From NCBI GenBank assembly GCA_009377635.1, contig WHTR01000002.1, positions 45,300 to 91,064 on the forward strand: a DNA stretch of 45,765 nt. Direction: 5' to 3'. Positions 31,788 to 40,918 of the stretch are shown piece by piece. Position 1 is the stretch's first letter. Every line of letters begins with the position of its first letter. The position numbers and the translations under genes were made by a program. Below the pieces are notes generated by a model. It was not told the origin of the DNA and did no database searches. It was given only the letters and a program-made list of their open reading frames with translations. This stretch comes from Chloroflexota bacterium. Lineage in GTDB: Bacteria > Chloroflexota > UBA6077 > SHYK01.

Positions 31788-34058
31788 CTAGGGCCGATCT
31801 GTGAGCGTGCCGAGGGCGCGGAGCACTTTCTCGGGGGTGATCGGGGTGGAGGATACTGGCACGCCCACGGCGTCGAAGATGGCGTTGGCCACGGCTGGAG
31901 CCACACACGGAATGGACGTCTGGGCGATCCCTTTGGCGCCGAAGGGGCCGGGACCGTCGCCATTCTCGGTGATGAGGACCTGGAACGATGGCGGGACGTC
32001 GCGCATCAACGGGAGGCGGTATTGGAAGGCATCGGCATTCTGGACCTGTCCGTCCTCGTAGCGCAGCTCCTCGAACAGCGCGAGTCCGAATCCCATGACG
32101 GCTCCTCCCTCGAGCTGTCCCCGCGCCGAGTTGTAGTGGAGGATCTTCCCCGCTTCGGCCAGAATGGCGTATCGGAGAACGCTGATCTCGCCGGTGTCCC
32201 GATCGACATCGACCTCCGCCGCGGCTACGCCTGGCGTCCAGAATTCGGTTTCCCCGAACGCGTCGTCGGTCGGATACACCTCAGTATCGGAACCGACGGC
32301 CGAGAGCACGACACCGGGCGCCTCCTTCGCCAGATCGGACAGCGAGTAACGGACGTCGCCGAGCCATAAGCTCCCGCCCTGGATGATCCACGCATCCGGC
32401 GTGCCGCCCCGCGACTCGACCGCGAGATCGATGATCTGGCGCTTCAGGTTCGTACTCGCGGCGTAGACGGCGTTGCCTAACTCGATCGTCGTCCGCTGGG
32501 CGGTCGCGCCGGGGAAGCGCAGCATGGTGCTGGTATCCGGATTCTCGACGTGAATCTGGGCCTGGTCGAGGCCGAGGGTCTTGGCCGCCACGACGCTGAT
32601 CATGTTGTAGATGCCTTGGCCCAGATCCGAGGCCGTGTGCGCGACGGTTACCGTTCCGTCGGGGTTCAGAGTGGCTGATGCCTGACTCTCCTCGCTCCCT
32701 TTGGCCCAGTTCCGTAGGGACACGGAAACGCCGCGCCCTCTGACGAGAGATGGAGAGAGCGGCGGTTGCTCAGGCCCGAGCGCGTCCATTCCCTCGCGCA
32801 TGAGCGACGGGAAATCGATGGTCATGGGCGCACTGTCGCCGGCAATCCTGGAGCCTTCGACCGTGAAGCGCTCTGGCACACGCTCACCGGGGAGGAGCAC
32901 GTTGCGCTCGCGGAATTCGACCGGATCCGTGCTGATCGTCCGCGCGACCTCGTCCATCAGGCATTCAATCGCGAACGTGGTCTGCGTCTTGCCGGTCCCC
33001 CGGTGGGGCGTAGCGGGCGTCTTGTTCGTGAAGGCCGTCTTGGCCCGCACACGGAAATGGGGCACGCGGTAGGGCCCCCAGGCGGACGTGCACGCGTTGT
33101 GCGTCGCGACCTTTCCGCCGGTGAAGTACGCGCCGCAGTCGACGGCGAGATCGACGTCGAGCGCGACGAGACGCCCCTCGGCGTCTACGCCGACGCGGGC
33201 CCGGTACTCCATCGCGTGGCGCACGGCGACGTGGAAGCTTTCCTCACCCGTTGCGACCACCCGTATCGGCCGCCGGAGCTTTCGGGAGAGCGCGAGCGCA
33301 GCGGCCATCTCGCGGGTGGTTTTCTTCGCGCCGAATCCGCCTCCGACGTAGGGCACGCGGAGATGAACGTGGTCCGCCGGCACGCCCAATACGTGGGCGA
33401 TGTCGCTCGCATCGCGCATGGGTGTGTTAGTTGGCGCCCAGATCTCGGCGATGTCGCCCGCGAACCGCACCATGCCCGTTCCGACCGGCTCCATGGGATG
33501 GTGGAAGACGGTTGGGGAGACCAGATTCCGCTCAACGATGGTGACTGCCTGCCTGAAGCCGTCCTCGATGTCGCCCCACATGAGGCTGTCGTCGAAGATC
33601 GAGTTCGTGCCCCGATGGTCGTGCAGGATCGGTGCGCCCGCCTGAAGCGCGGCCTCAGCCGAAAACACCGGATCGAGAATCTCGTAATCGACGTCGACGA
33701 GCTCCGCAGCCCGGCGCGCGGTCCGCAGATCGGAGGCGACAACGACTGCGACCAGATCGCCCTGGTAGAGGGCCTTGTCGCCCACGATGAGGGCCGGATC
33801 CAGTGGGGCCAGCGCGTCGAGCTGGAGACCAAACTCGTGCAGGTTGTCGCGATACAGAACGCTGGACACGCCCTCGAGCGCCAATGCCCGGGAAACGTCG
33901 ATCGCTCCGACCCGGGCATGCGCGTAGGGACTCTTGACAGGCGCCGCGTAAAGCGAACCGGTCAACTCGGGCATGTCCTCGACGAAGGTCGCGCTCCCGG
34001 AGACCTTCCCCCACGAGTCGATGCGTGGGGCCTCTTGCGTTCGCTCAGCTTGCACCAT
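31788..34058 (-). CDS. Molybdopterin-binding hydroxylase large subunit (CoxL/XDH-like), Glu-to-Gln at active site
   Basis: ATG 34058, with GGGAGCAGGA upstream, gives 756 residues. It contains the aldehyde oxidase/xanthine dehydrogenase a/b hammerhead start ('GKVSGSATFVEDMPELTGSLYAA'), 'PYVGGGFGAKK', 'TPHRGTGKTQTTFAIE' and 'SDLGQGIYN'. The CO-dehydrogenase loop (AYRCSFR) is absent, so it is not a true CO dehydrogenase. The catalytic motif near residue 713, normally 'GAKG-x-G-E', reads 'GAKGIAQTS': the conserved Glu that activates the Mo-OH is Gln and the preceding Gly is Ala. The rest looks intact, so it may be inactive, or use altered chemistry. Confidence 0.9.
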   Translation of the reverse strand: MVQAERTQEAPRIDSWGKVSGSATFVEDMPELTGSLYAAPVKSPYAHARVGAIDVSRALALEGVSSVLYRDNLHEFGLQLDALAPLDPALIVGDKALYQGDLVAVVVASDLRTARRAAELVDVDYEILDPVFSAEAALQAGAPILHDHRGTNSIFDDSLMWGDIEDGFRQAVTIVERNLVSPTVFHHPMEPVGTGMVRFAGDIAEIWAPTNTPMRDASDIAHVLGVPADHVHLRVPYVGGGFGAKKTTREMAAALALSRKLRRPIRVVATGEESFHVAVRHAMEYRARVGVDAEGRLVALDVDLAVDCGAYFTGGKVATHNACTSAWGPYRVPHFRVRAKTAFTNKTPATPHRGTGKTQTTFAIECLMDEVARTISTDPVEFRERNVLLPGERVPERFTVEGSRIAGDSAPMTIDFPSLMREGMDALGPEQPPLSPSLVRGRGVSVSLRNWAKGSEESQASATLNPDGTVTVAHTASDLGQGIYNMISVVAAKTLGLDQAQIHVENPDTSTMLRFPGATAQRTTIELGNAVYAASTNLKRQIIDLAVESRGGTPDAWIIQGGSLWLGDVRYSLSDLAKEAPGVVLSAVGSDTEVYPTDDAFGETEFWTPGVAAAEVDVDRDTGEISVLRYAILAEAGKILHYNSARGQLEGGAVMGFGLALFEELRYEDGQVQNADAFQYRLPLMRDVPPSFQVLITENGDGPGPFGAKGIAQTSIPCVAPAVANAIFDAVGVPVSSTPITPEKVLRALGTLTDRP

Positions 34059-34323
34059 CGTGTTCCTGCTCCCGCGGCCCATCATACAAACAATGCGGTT
34101 CGAGGGCAACTGGTCGCCGTTGGGGAGCGCGCGCCGTCTGACAACGAATATTCCGGGCGGCTGCTGGCTATGGCCGAAGGCTACCGGGGACAGGACGGAG
34201 TTCAGCGGTGGCGCGCGAGGGCGATGTCCTCGTCCACGATGACGATCTAGCGCCCATGCAGCTCGGCGATACGCGCCTCCGAACTGCGGACGGTTCGTCG
34301 ATCGAGAGAAAGCGCCGCCAGTT

Positions 34324-36633
34324 TCAGCTTGGGCGGAGCGCCGTGCACTGCTGCGGATCGAAACAGACGTACACCGTGCTCCCCAGGCTCAAGTTGTCGA
34401 CGCCGCTGATCCGCGCCTGCAGCGAGACACCCTGAACGTTCACGAAGCACTCCCAGGCGTCGCCCACGTACAGCAGCGCCTCGAGCGCGCCGGGGAAGCT
34501 GTTCTTCCCCATCGCAGTGGGGTCGTCCGTCAGCCGCACGTGCTCAGGACGGACGGATACGAGCACTGACTCCCCCTGCTGCACATCGGGGGGAAGCATG
34601 CAGGTTACCTCCCCGATCGACATGGCGACCGTCCCCAACTCGCCATCCGTACGGACGACCCGGCCGTCCATCAGGTTGACCTTGCCGACGAACTGAGCGA
34701 TGAATGGCGAGACGGGGCGCATGTAGATGTCGGTCGGGCTTCCCTCCTGAATCACGAGCCCGTCGCGCATCACGGCGATGCGGTCCGACATGGAAAGCGC
34801 CTCCATCTGGTCGTGGGTCACGTAGAGGGTCGTCAGACGCAGACGCGTAACGAGCGCGCGCAGCTCCTTGCGCATGCCCTCGCGCAGCCGGGCGTCCAGG
34901 TTGCTGAGCGGCTCGTCCAGCAGGAGGACCCGCGGCTCGCTCACGAGCGCGCGCGCCACGGCGACGCGCTGCTGCTGGCCACCGCTCAGATTCGGGGCGC
35001 TCCAAAGCTCCCAGATCATCGTCGCGAGCACTGCATTTCCGGTCGTGCGGAGCAGCAGGGGGTACGTGAAGTCCCGGATACTGTGTGCGAAGATCCAGAG
35101 CCACCCATTGAGAATGGCGGGGAATACCAGCGGGACGATGACCTTGCGGAAAATCGTCAGCGGCGTCGCACCGCTCGTGATCCCGGCCTCCTCGAGCTCC
35201 TTCCCGATCTGCAGGATCGCCGGGCCGAGGAGACGCACACCGAACGGGAGGAACCCGACGACGTGGCCGATCACGATGATCCACACTGTGCCGAAGACGG
35301 GCGTGCGAATGAGCGTGACGAGCAGCGCGAGCGCCATGACGATGCCCGGGACGGCGAGCGGCATGAAGGCGAGGACCTCCAGCAGTCTGGTGCCCTTGAG
35401 CTTGATCCGTGTGGAGGCCCACGCGACCAGCGCCGCGAGCCCAATGCAAAGCGTGGGCGCGACGGCCACGAGGAGCGCGGTATTGCCGAGCGATCCTACC
35501 ACGCGCGCGCTGTCAAAGATGAACCGGTAGTTGTCAGCGGTGAGCAACTGAAAGGCGTTGACGGACAGCGGCTGATAGAAGCGCAGCATCGACGCCCACA
35601 GCAGTGCGAGGAAGGGGAGGCCAATCTTCACGAAGAAGATACCGAACACGAGCAACGCGGCCGAGCTCTTCCATCGGCCGAGGTCCAAGCGCGATGGCCG
35701 GTACCCTTTGCCCGTGATGACCTGAAACTTCTCTGCACGGCGCGTGACCCAAAAGGAGAGGGCGAGCAACGCGAGTCCGACGACGAGCGCAATCAGGGCG
35801 AACGTGGACGCGAGGCCATAGTGGACCATGCCGAATTCGGGCTGGGTGAGGAGGAATACGCGCACGCTGAGCACGGGGATGCCTGCCGTGAGCCCGATGG
35901 CCAGAGGGAACTCGAACAGTTGGATCAGGGTGACCATGTAGTACACGGCGACGGTCAGAATACCCGGAGTCAGCAGGGGCAGGGACACGTAGCGCAGCGC
36001 CGTCAGGCGGCTCGCCCCGCTCGCCGTGGCCGCTTCTTCGAACGATGGGTCCATGCGCTGGAAGTACGGCGCTAGGAAGATGAACATGCTACCAGCGAGC
36101 GAGATCCCCGTGACGAGGATCATGCCCGGCATCGTGAAGATGTCGATGGGCCCGCTCGTGGCGGATGAACCGACAGCGCCGCGGATGAGCACGTTCAGCA
36201 GCCCGGTGTTGGGGCGACCGAGGAGGATCCAGCCAAACGCCGTGACCACCCCCGGCATCGCGAAGGACGCGAGCGCCAGCGGGTATACCGCCTCTCGGAA
36301 CGGGACATTCGTGCGGCCGACCAGCCAGCTCAGGAGCGCACCCAGCGAGAAGCCGATGGCCAGGCTGCCCACGGCATAGACCAGCGTGTTGACGAACAGG
36401 CGATACGTCAGCGGATCAGCGAAGGTGACGCGGTAGTTCTCGAGGCTGAAGCCCTTGATCGGGAACGGGAGTCCTTCGCCCGGCTGGACGCTGGCGGTAA
36501 TCATGATGGCTATCGGGACGAGGACGAGCACTGCCAGCAGGAGCCCGGTCCCGTAGACGATCACGTGACGCTGGTCGATCCGCGAACCCCAACCGAGCCG
36601 CCGGATCCCGCGGGCTTGCGGCGTCGTTGCCAT
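34324..36633 (-). pseudogene. Iron/thiamine-type ABC permease fused to the back half of its ATPase
   Basis: One 769-residue ORF. Residues 1-about 545 form a double-module permease like FbpB/AfuB/ThiP, with two EAA loops ('EEAATASGASRLTALRYVSLPLL' and 'EEAGITSGATPLTIF'). At about residue 546 ('WSAPN') it continues straight into an ABC ATPase at its signature 'LSGGQQQRVAVARAL' (549), then Walker B 'VLLLDEPLSNLD', the H-loop 'YVTHDQ' and a TOBE domain. Walker A and Q-loop (about 130 residues) and the last permease helix are absent. An in-frame deletion between two adjacent genes explains it. No ATP-binding P-loop is left, so transport is not expected unless another ATPase substitutes. Confidence 0.85.
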
Positions 36634-36691
36634 CGTGCCCTTCCCGTCGCCGTCCCCACCCCTCGACCGACTAAGGGGCAGGAGGACGCAG

Positions 36692-37819
36692 TCAGTTGCC
36701 TCGCGTCCCCTGAATTCCTGCCCAGAACTCAGCGACCTGGCGCTGGACGGCGCGGTCCTTCTCTACGTCCGCAAAGCTCCGTTGCTCGACCAGCGTGATC
36801 CGTCGCCCTTCGGCCCGCTGCTTGGCGAGTTCTTGTGCTTCGGCCGAGTTCGGGTTGGAGATGCGCCCGTTGAACTCATTGGCCGAGTAGGTGGGGAACC
36901 CGTCGGTCATCAGCCAGGCCGCAAACAGCTTCGCGGCATTCGGGTGCTTGGCCTCCTTTGGCACCGTGGCTAGCAGCGGGTTGAACAATAGGTAGTCCGG
37001 GTAGATGCAGTCGATCGGGGCGCCCTTTGCGATGTCCCCGCGGTTGCAGCCGCCAATCTGAATGGCCACTTCCCCCGCGATCACCTCTTGCCCGCGGCTC
37101 GCGGCGGCCAGCACGGGGTCGTTCCTCGAAAGCCGCTGCACCAGGTCCATGACCGTCGCTTCGGTCCAGTCTGGCGAGTGCATAAAGAAGTTGAACGGGA
37201 ATCCTCGGGCATCGATGCCGATCCTCCCTCGCCAGCGCGGGTCCGCGAGCCCCTCCCAGGTCGTCGGGACCTCCTCACGCCGTAGGAGATTCGTGTTGTA
37301 CGTGAACTCGTACAGCACGTCCCAGAAGTGAAGGGCATAGCCTTCGAGCTCCGTGAAGAAGACGTCGGTCGCTTCGCTGATGCCGGGGAAGCGCTGTCCG
37401 AACTCCTCCACCCAGTCGGTCTTCTCAACAACGCCCGCCTCGATCATCTGGGAGAGGAGGCCCGTGCTCGGCTGGCCCAGGTCCGCCACTTTCTGTCCCG
37501 CCTGGCTCTCCTGGATGACCCGACTCGTCATCGCAGAGGCAGGCATTGCGACAGACGTGATGCGTAGCGGAAAGCCAAAGTCTTGCTGCCACTTCTGCTC
37601 CAGCGCCCGCACCGTCTCCTCTTCCCAGTCGATCCAGACCTCAACCTCGCCCTCGTCACGCGCGGCGTTGACCATGTGCTCGAGCGCACTGCCCGACGGG
37701 ATTGGTGGCGGCTGGGAGGGCTGAGTCTCTGCCGCACGGGGTGCAGCGCAGGCGGCGGCGAGCACCAGGGCGCCCAGGACTGCGAGCCACCGGAGAGGGG
37801 GGGTACTCCGTGTACGCAT
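36692..37819 (-). CDS. ABC transporter extracellular solute-binding lipoprotein
   Basis: ATG 37819 (GGAG 6 bases upstream) gives 375 residues; the track start at 37954 is too early. A lipoprotein signal is visible ('RWLAVLGALVLAAACAA', Cys near residue 23). The mature part resembles the bacterial extracellular solute-binding family of Fe(3+), thiamine and polyamine systems: 'VWIDWEEETVRALEQKWQQDFG', 'YALHFWDVLYEFTYNTNLL', 'WEGLADPRWRGRIG' and 'HPNAAKLFAAWLMT'. It is directly upstream of the fused permease/ATPase and would have supplied its substrate. The gene is intact although its transporter is not. Confidence 0.85.
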   Translation of the reverse strand: MRTRSTPPLRWLAVLGALVLAAACAAPRAAETQPSQPPPIPSGSALEHMVNAARDEGEVEVWIDWEEETVRALEQKWQQDFGFPLRITSVAMPASAMTSRVIQESQAGQKVADLGQPSTGLLSQMIEAGVVEKTDWVEEFGQRFPGISEATDVFFTELEGYALHFWDVLYEFTYNTNLLRREEVPTTWEGLADPRWRGRIGIDARGFPFNFFMHSPDWTEATVMDLVQRLSRNDPVLAAASRGQEVIAGEVAIQIGGCNRGDIAKGAPIDCIYPDYLLFNPLLATVPKEAKHPNAAKLFAAWLMTDGFPTYSANEFNGRISNPNSAEAQELAKQRAEGRRITLVEQRSFADVEKDRAVQRQVAEFWAGIQGTRGN

Positions 37820-38052
37820 ACATGCTCCTATGCTGCGATGGTGGCGCAATGATAGCCGTCGGCCCGCACAGGGATCAATACGCATTCCTCTATTGAAAGA
37901 TAGTCCTCTACGACAACGCGCACGGCCGAGCGGTTGAAGGCTCCCATGCCCCACGGGCCCCGGACCGCGGCTGTTGTCGCACCCGGGCTCCGCGCCGTAT
38001 GCTAGCGCCCGAGCGGCCGGGCTGACTTCAGGAGGGCGAAGGAGGCATTGTG

Positions 38053-39231
38053 ATGCTCAAAGCCTGGGATGCGGACGGGCACGTCTACGAGTCAGAGGCA
38101 ACGTTTTCAGACTCGTACTGGGATCCGACGTTCAAAGACCGTCGGCCTGTCGTGGTCGAGGCGAACGGCACATGGTTGTGGCTAATCGATGGGCGCCCGT
38201 TTCCGGTCACGTCCGGACCGAACGTCCGCCTGGGCGGCACGCCGGCGACCAAGGGAGGTGTCCCGGCGCCCTTCCACCGGCAGCGACCCTTCGACCCGGT
38301 GGACTCCTCGGACTTCCAGTCGGCCGCAGCGCGTCTCGCGGTCCTGGACCGCGAGGGAATCGCCCTGCAGGTGAACTATCCGACGATGCTGCTGTCCTGG
38401 CCCCTCGCCCACACCCCGGGGCTCGGCGCGGCCATCGCCCGCTCGTACAACAACTGGATGGCGGACATCAGCGGGCAGGCGCCGGATCGCTTGAAATGGG
38501 TCGCGTTGATCGACCCAGGCGATCCGAAACAGGCCGCTCGGGAGATCTACCGGACCAAAGCCATGGGCTCCGTGGGGGTGATGGTCTGGGGAGTGGTCGG
38601 GAACCGGCTCATCGACCATCCCGAACTCGAGCCCATCTGGGCGGCGGCCGCGGACACCGATCTCACCGTGGCCGTGCACGTGGGCTTCAGCTCGGTGCTC
38701 GGGGAGATGTATTTTACCCACGCCGACACCATGGCGGTCCCCTTCGTATTCCCACTGCTCATGGGGTTTCATAGCATCATCGCCCATGGTCTGCTGGACC
38801 GGTACCCTAGGCTACGAGTGGGATTCCTGGAGGCCGGCTGCCAGTGGCTACCCTTCATGCTCGAGCGTGTCGAAGAAACGTCCCCGTTCGCCCATCGGAC
38901 GTCCAGCGACCGTCGGGGGACCGACGCCCCGCCCCCTATGGCGCGATCTACACGGGCTGGGTACACCGCGGAACTGGAGCCGGAAGCGTATATCAAGCGA
39001 GGACAGATCTTCGTTGGGTTCGAGGTGGACGAGCCGATGCTGCCATACGTCATCGAACGCTACGGCGACGACTTCCTGTTCTTCGCCTCTGACATCCCGC
39101 ACAACCATCGTCTCGTCAACGCGAGCGCCTACCTCGAGGGGCGGACGGACCTGAGCCCCGGGAGCAAGCACAAGCTGCTAGTAGAAAACACCGCGCGACT
39201 CTACGGGTGGCCCGTGCCGGCCGGGGTGTAG
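38053..39231 (+). CDS. Amidohydro_2 family metal-dependent hydrolase
   Basis: ATG 38053 is favoured over the adjacent GTG 38050 by spacing from GGAGG, giving 392 residues. Metal motif 'WDADGHVYESE' at the start, 'VAVHVGFSS' in the middle and 'FFASDIPHNH' near the end are all present, so the gene looks functional. 'YNNWMADISGQAPDRLKWVALI' and 'GLLDRYPRLRVGFLEAGCQWLPF' match the subfamily of the copy at 27.2 kb. It stands divergently from the ABC solute-binding gene across a 230-bp gap and is the fourth near-complete member of the family in the window. Confidence 0.87.
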   Translation: MLKAWDADGHVYESEATFSDSYWDPTFKDRRPVVVEANGTWLWLIDGRPFPVTSGPNVRLGGTPATKGGVPAPFHRQRPFDPVDSSDFQSAAARLAVLDREGIALQVNYPTMLLSWPLAHTPGLGAAIARSYNNWMADISGQAPDRLKWVALIDPGDPKQAAREIYRTKAMGSVGVMVWGVVGNRLIDHPELEPIWAAAADTDLTVAVHVGFSSVLGEMYFTHADTMAVPFVFPLLMGFHSIIAHGLLDRYPRLRVGFLEAGCQWLPFMLERVEETSPFAHRTSSDRRGTDAPPPMARSTRAGYTAELEPEAYIKRGQIFVGFEVDEPMLPYVIERYGDDFLFFASDIPHNHRLVNASAYLEGRTDLSPGSKHKLLVENTARLYGWPVPAGV

Positions 39232-39395
39232 GCTGCTCGCGGTCCCGGGACGGAAAAAGCGTGCTGGCGCGATTCCCACATCGATCCGCTGAGCGTAAAG
39301 AACGCCATCTTCTTTCCGAGCGACGATGCCTGACGGCGCGGCAGGCTCCGCGGGGGCACGTCGACGCAGCGGCCACCGCGTGAGGGAGGTTCCCG

Positions 39396-39494
39396 ATGGC
39401 CGTAATCGAGGTCCACGAGCTCATCCGTCGGTTCGGCCTAGGCAACGCGATGGAGGGTGCGAGCTTTGCACATGTCCGCGGCCACGTGCGCTGA
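39396..39494 (+). pseudogene. N-terminal stub of an ABC transporter ATPase
   Basis: A 32-codon ORF with GGAGG 6 bases upstream of ATG 39396. It reads 'MAVIEVHELIRRFG' and 'AMEGASF', the standard first two strands of drug-export-type ABC ATPases, and stops before Walker A. The good ribosome-binding site and clean start suggest a gene whose remainder has been deleted. The gap 39,232-39,537 contains only this and the hairpin. Confidence 0.6.
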
Positions 39495-39512
39495 ACAGTC
39501 GAAGCTGTTCAG
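39491..39512 (+). terminator. Hairpin before the dienelactone hydrolase gene
   Basis: CTGAACAG and CTGTTCAG form a perfect 8-bp stem with a 6-base loop, overlapping the stop of the ABC stub and ending 25 bp before the next ATG. There is no T-run, so it could be a weak terminator or a leader hairpin. Confidence 0.35.
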
Positions 39513-39537
39513 AGCGCAGTCTGCAAGGAGGTCTCCG

Positions 39538-40116
39538 ATGGCTCAGGAAATCGTCGTGTTCCACTCCGCTCTCGGTCTGCGCCCGGCCGTACGCGCCTTC
39601 GCGGATCAGCTGCGCGCGGCAGGTCACACTGTACACACACCTGATTGCTTCGACGGCGACGTGTTCGATGACCTCGAGGAGGGCGTGCGCAAGCGGGACA
39701 CGCTCGGCATCCCGGAGCTCATGAGGCGCGCCCAAGCTGCCGTGGCCAATGTCCCGTCCAAGGTTGTGCTCGCAGGATTCTCGATGGGGACCGGCGCGGC
39801 TGAGTTCCTTGCCGCGACGCGCCCCGGGGCCAGGGCGGCCATCCTTATACACGGTGCCTTCGCGCCGGCTGAGTTCGGCATCGAGGCATGGCCTGGTGTA
39901 CCGGCGCAGGTGCACTACGCTGAGAACGACCCGTTGGTCGAGGTCGACCAGATTCTTGCGTTCGAGGCGATGGTGCGGGCGGCGGGCACCTCCGTCGAGG
40001 TGTATTCCTACGACGGCGGTGGTCACCTGTTCGAGGACGCCGGCTGGAAGGGCCATGATCCAGCGGCCGCGCAGCTCATGCTGGAGCGCATCTTGGCGTT
40101 CCTTGGCAGGCTGTGA
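39538..40116 (+). CDS. Dienelactone hydrolase family protein
   Basis: ATG 39538 with AAGGAGG 7 bases upstream gives 192 residues of an alpha/beta-hydrolase of the dienelactone hydrolase family. The nucleophile elbow is 'AGFSMGTG' (Ser rather than the Cys of classical DLH) near residue 81. The acid is probably Asp in 'HYAENDPLVEV', and the His is in 'YDGGGHLFEDAGW'. It may hydrolyse a lactone or ester formed in aromatic ring breakdown, in keeping with the neighbouring oxygenases and amidohydrolases. Confidence 0.85.
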   Translation: MAQEIVVFHSALGLRPAVRAFADQLRAAGHTVHTPDCFDGDVFDDLEEGVRKRDTLGIPELMRRAQAAVANVPSKVVLAGFSMGTGAAEFLAATRPGARAAILIHGAFAPAEFGIEAWPGVPAQVHYAENDPLVEVDQILAFEAMVRAAGTSVEVYSYDGGGHLFEDAGWKGHDPAAAQLMLERILAFLGRL

Positions 40117-40242
40117 CGGACGTTGGGCGTGGCTGGACGGCAGGCCGCGCCGGATGGACCCGCAATCCAAGGACGACTCGCTGAAGCACCGCGTGGACCC
40201 CGACCGCCAGGTCTTCCTTGGCTCGGGACCGGCCGGCACGGG

Positions 40243-40490
40243 ACTGGGCGTGACCGCAGTGCACGGCGATGCGCTGGTTGCGAGGCACCGCGAGTCCAGC
40301 CGTCGCCAGCGCTCCGGCCTCGACGTGGAGGGCTGGGCGTGGGCGATCCCGCGTGCGACGTGATGGTCGCGTGGACGCTCTTCTCCGGCGAAAGCCGGGA
40401 CGTGTTCCGCGCGACTCTGGCGGTCGACGACGCGATCTGGGCGCGAGGTCGCGGCTGGGCACTGTCCTGGGCGCTGATCTTCATCCCCTA
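40243..40490 (+). pseudogene. Aminoglycoside phosphotransferase-like remnant
   Basis: One plus frame reads 'GVGDPACDVMVAWTLFSGESRDVFRATL' followed by 'WARGRGWALSWALIFIPY', a strong match to the C-terminal half of APH-family small-molecule kinases. The 'HGD' catalytic region appears just upstream in a different frame ('TAVHGDALV'), so a frameshift separates them. The N-terminal lobe is missing, and the sequence is cut off at about 40,490 by the transposase fragment. Confidence 0.7.
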
Positions 40491-40493
40491 CGG

Positions 40494-40725
40494 GCTCGTG
40501 GCTGGAGCGAACCGGGTCGCGGTAGATGCCTTTGGCGGCCATGCGTTTCCCCCACCGGCGCTCCAACGTCTCGTCGATGCCGAGAACCAACGGACCGGTT
40601 GGGTCGAAGGTCGCCACCAGGAGGCCGAGCAGGACCCGACTGGCCACAAGGCTGGACTACTGCGCGCGATTCAAGACGCGGCAACTGAACAGTGGCACGA
40701 ACGGCGCCAACAGGTGTAGCCTGGC
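40494..40725 (-). mobile_element. IS701/IS4-type transposase fragment
   Basis: The minus strand encodes 'LVLGIDETLERRWGKRM' and 'AAKGIYRDPVRSSH', the DDE-transposase region around the first catalytic Asp as seen in IS701-like elements. Just upstream lies 'LAPFVPLFSCRVLNRAQ', followed by a stop. Everything after 'RSSH' and much of the N-terminus is missing. No terminal inverted repeats are visible. It abuts the broken APH gene and may mark the insertion that disrupted it. Confidence 0.72.
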
Positions 40726-40732
40726 GAGCGGT

Positions 40733-40903
40733 TTTGGCATCGCGCGTTGCTCCTGCGAGCTTGGGGTCTCCGCTCGAACATGCGCGGATGGGACGCCATG
40801 TACGTTGCACTCGCCGATTCCTTTCAGGCAACACTGCTCGCCTCCGATACTCGTGTCGCTCGGGCGTCAGGCCCACGGTGTACCATCGAGGTCATCCAGC
40901 GCA
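40733..40903 (+). pseudogene. PIN-domain (VapC-like) toxin C-terminal remnant
   Basis: The plus frame reads 'HRALLLRAWGLRSNMRGWDAMYVALADSF' and 'ATLLASDTRVARASG', the second half of a VapC PIN-domain ribonuclease with its 'D.xYVALA' helix and 'T.D.RLARA' acidic region. The N-terminal half and any antitoxin are missing. The frame then runs without a stop into the next gene out of register. It sits directly before the HDO-enolase fusion. Confidence 0.65.
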
Positions 40904-40918
40904 TGCGTGGCCCGACCG

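Noticed and set aside
31788-34058. True aerobic CO dehydrogenase
   Set aside because: The AYRCSFR active-site loop is missing and the catalytic Glu motif is altered, so only general molybdenum hydroxylase membership is supported.
32766-34250. 494-residue plus-strand ORF
   Set aside because: Antisense to the molybdopterin-binding subunit, which has strong family motifs.
40526-40918. N-terminal extension of the HDO-enolase ORF in the track
   Set aside because: This part is antisense to the transposase fragment and out of frame with the PIN relic; the HDO domain begins at ATG 40919.
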